Below, in pieces: positions 63,922-64,000 of a DNA stretch of 64,000 bases. The stretch lies in the NCBI GenBank assembly GCA_934699585.1, contig CAKUWY010000001.1, forward strand, positions 279,376-343,375, in the 5' to 3' direction. The position numbers and the translations under genes are program-made. Origin of the DNA: an uncultured Fibrobacter sp. GTDB lineage: Bacteria; Fibrobacterota; Fibrobacteria; Fibrobacterales; Fibrobacteraceae. The notes under the pieces were generated by a model that saw only the letters and a list, made by a program, of their open reading frames with translations, did no database searches and had not been told where the DNA came from. Position 1 is the first letter of the stretch. Each line of letters opens with the position of its first letter.

Positions 63922-64000
63922 GTGAGCCGCAAGCGACTCGTACTGACGAGTCGTGGCGGCGACCTTTGGCCACTTGGCGCTTCAGCGCCTATGTGGACAT
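63922..64000 (-). other. Stem-loop-rich segment at the window edge
   Basis: On the minus strand GGCGCTGAAGCGCC, then GACTCGTCAGTACGAGTC enclosed by GCCGC/GCGGC, precede the terminator. It may be the 3' part of an RNA gene or another repeat of the palindrome family. No open frame with a start is convincing. Confidence 0.3.

Overview
The window is chromosomal DNA from a Fibrobacter-type bacterium (phylum Fibrobacterota). Three protein families first defined in Fibrobacter succinogenes occur together: the major paralogous domain (TIGR02145, 51874-52545), the TIGR02147 family (26990-27829) and the fibro-slime domain (TIGR02148, 36107-40618). There are many lipoproteins with a Cys lipobox, outer-membrane barrels, LpxH and an export porin, so the cell has an outer membrane. 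Many genes lack a Shine-Dalgarno sequence and instead carry a box resembling the Bacteroidetes -7 element (TAnnTTTG) only 4-8 bases before the start codon.

Layout: 1-3007 is a partial secreted protein and a Ski2-like helicase. 3037-9510 is a surface-polysaccharide block: rmlA, rmlB, rmlC, a low-molecular-weight tyrosine phosphatase, a Wza-type export lipoprotein, manC and a barrel protein. 9645-17423 is mostly housekeeping (pheS, an FMN split-barrel protein, a barrel, ispD, monomeric icd, an OLD-family nuclease, nrdR), followed by tRNA-Val(GAC). 17588-27829 holds a lipoprotein, a phosphopantetheinyl transferase, a DUF6941-like protein, a 1791-residue Ig-repeat lipoprotein, prepilin peptidase, tRNA-Gln(CTG) and a lipoprotein/TIGR02147 pair. 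28013-35566 contains uncharacterised proteins, lpxH, an FKBP lipoprotein with an Ala/Pro/Lys tail, glmS and scpA. 36107-42430 holds the fibro-slime adhesin and lipoproteins.

42547-43581 is an ABC ATPase with xseB. 43611-51090 is a closely spaced six-gene cell-surface cluster: three Ig-like lipoproteins, two PEGA-type membrane proteins and a barrel/helical-repeat protein. DedA, a major-paralogous-domain protein, a MORN-type repeat protein, a radical SAM protein, a tRNA-dihydrouridine synthase and an HU protein follow. The last block, 56703-63558 on the minus strand, is a seven-gene operon: a GH57-like protein apparently lacking its catalytic residues, a STAS-membrane-coiled-coil protein, a lytic transglycosylase, a TolC-type protein, an MlaC-type protein, a DUF2953-like membrane protein and an RNA pseudouridine synthase.

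Two genome-wide features stand out. One is a dispersed palindromic repeat of the general form GTCATnCTCGCG...CGCGAGnATCC, found between genes and inside three reading frames (scpA, the dihydrouridine synthase, the DUF2953-like gene), where it encodes extra peptides in frame. The other is a set of near-start promoter boxes that implies leaderless or almost leaderless mRNAs. No transposase, CRISPR array, rRNA or prophage was seen.
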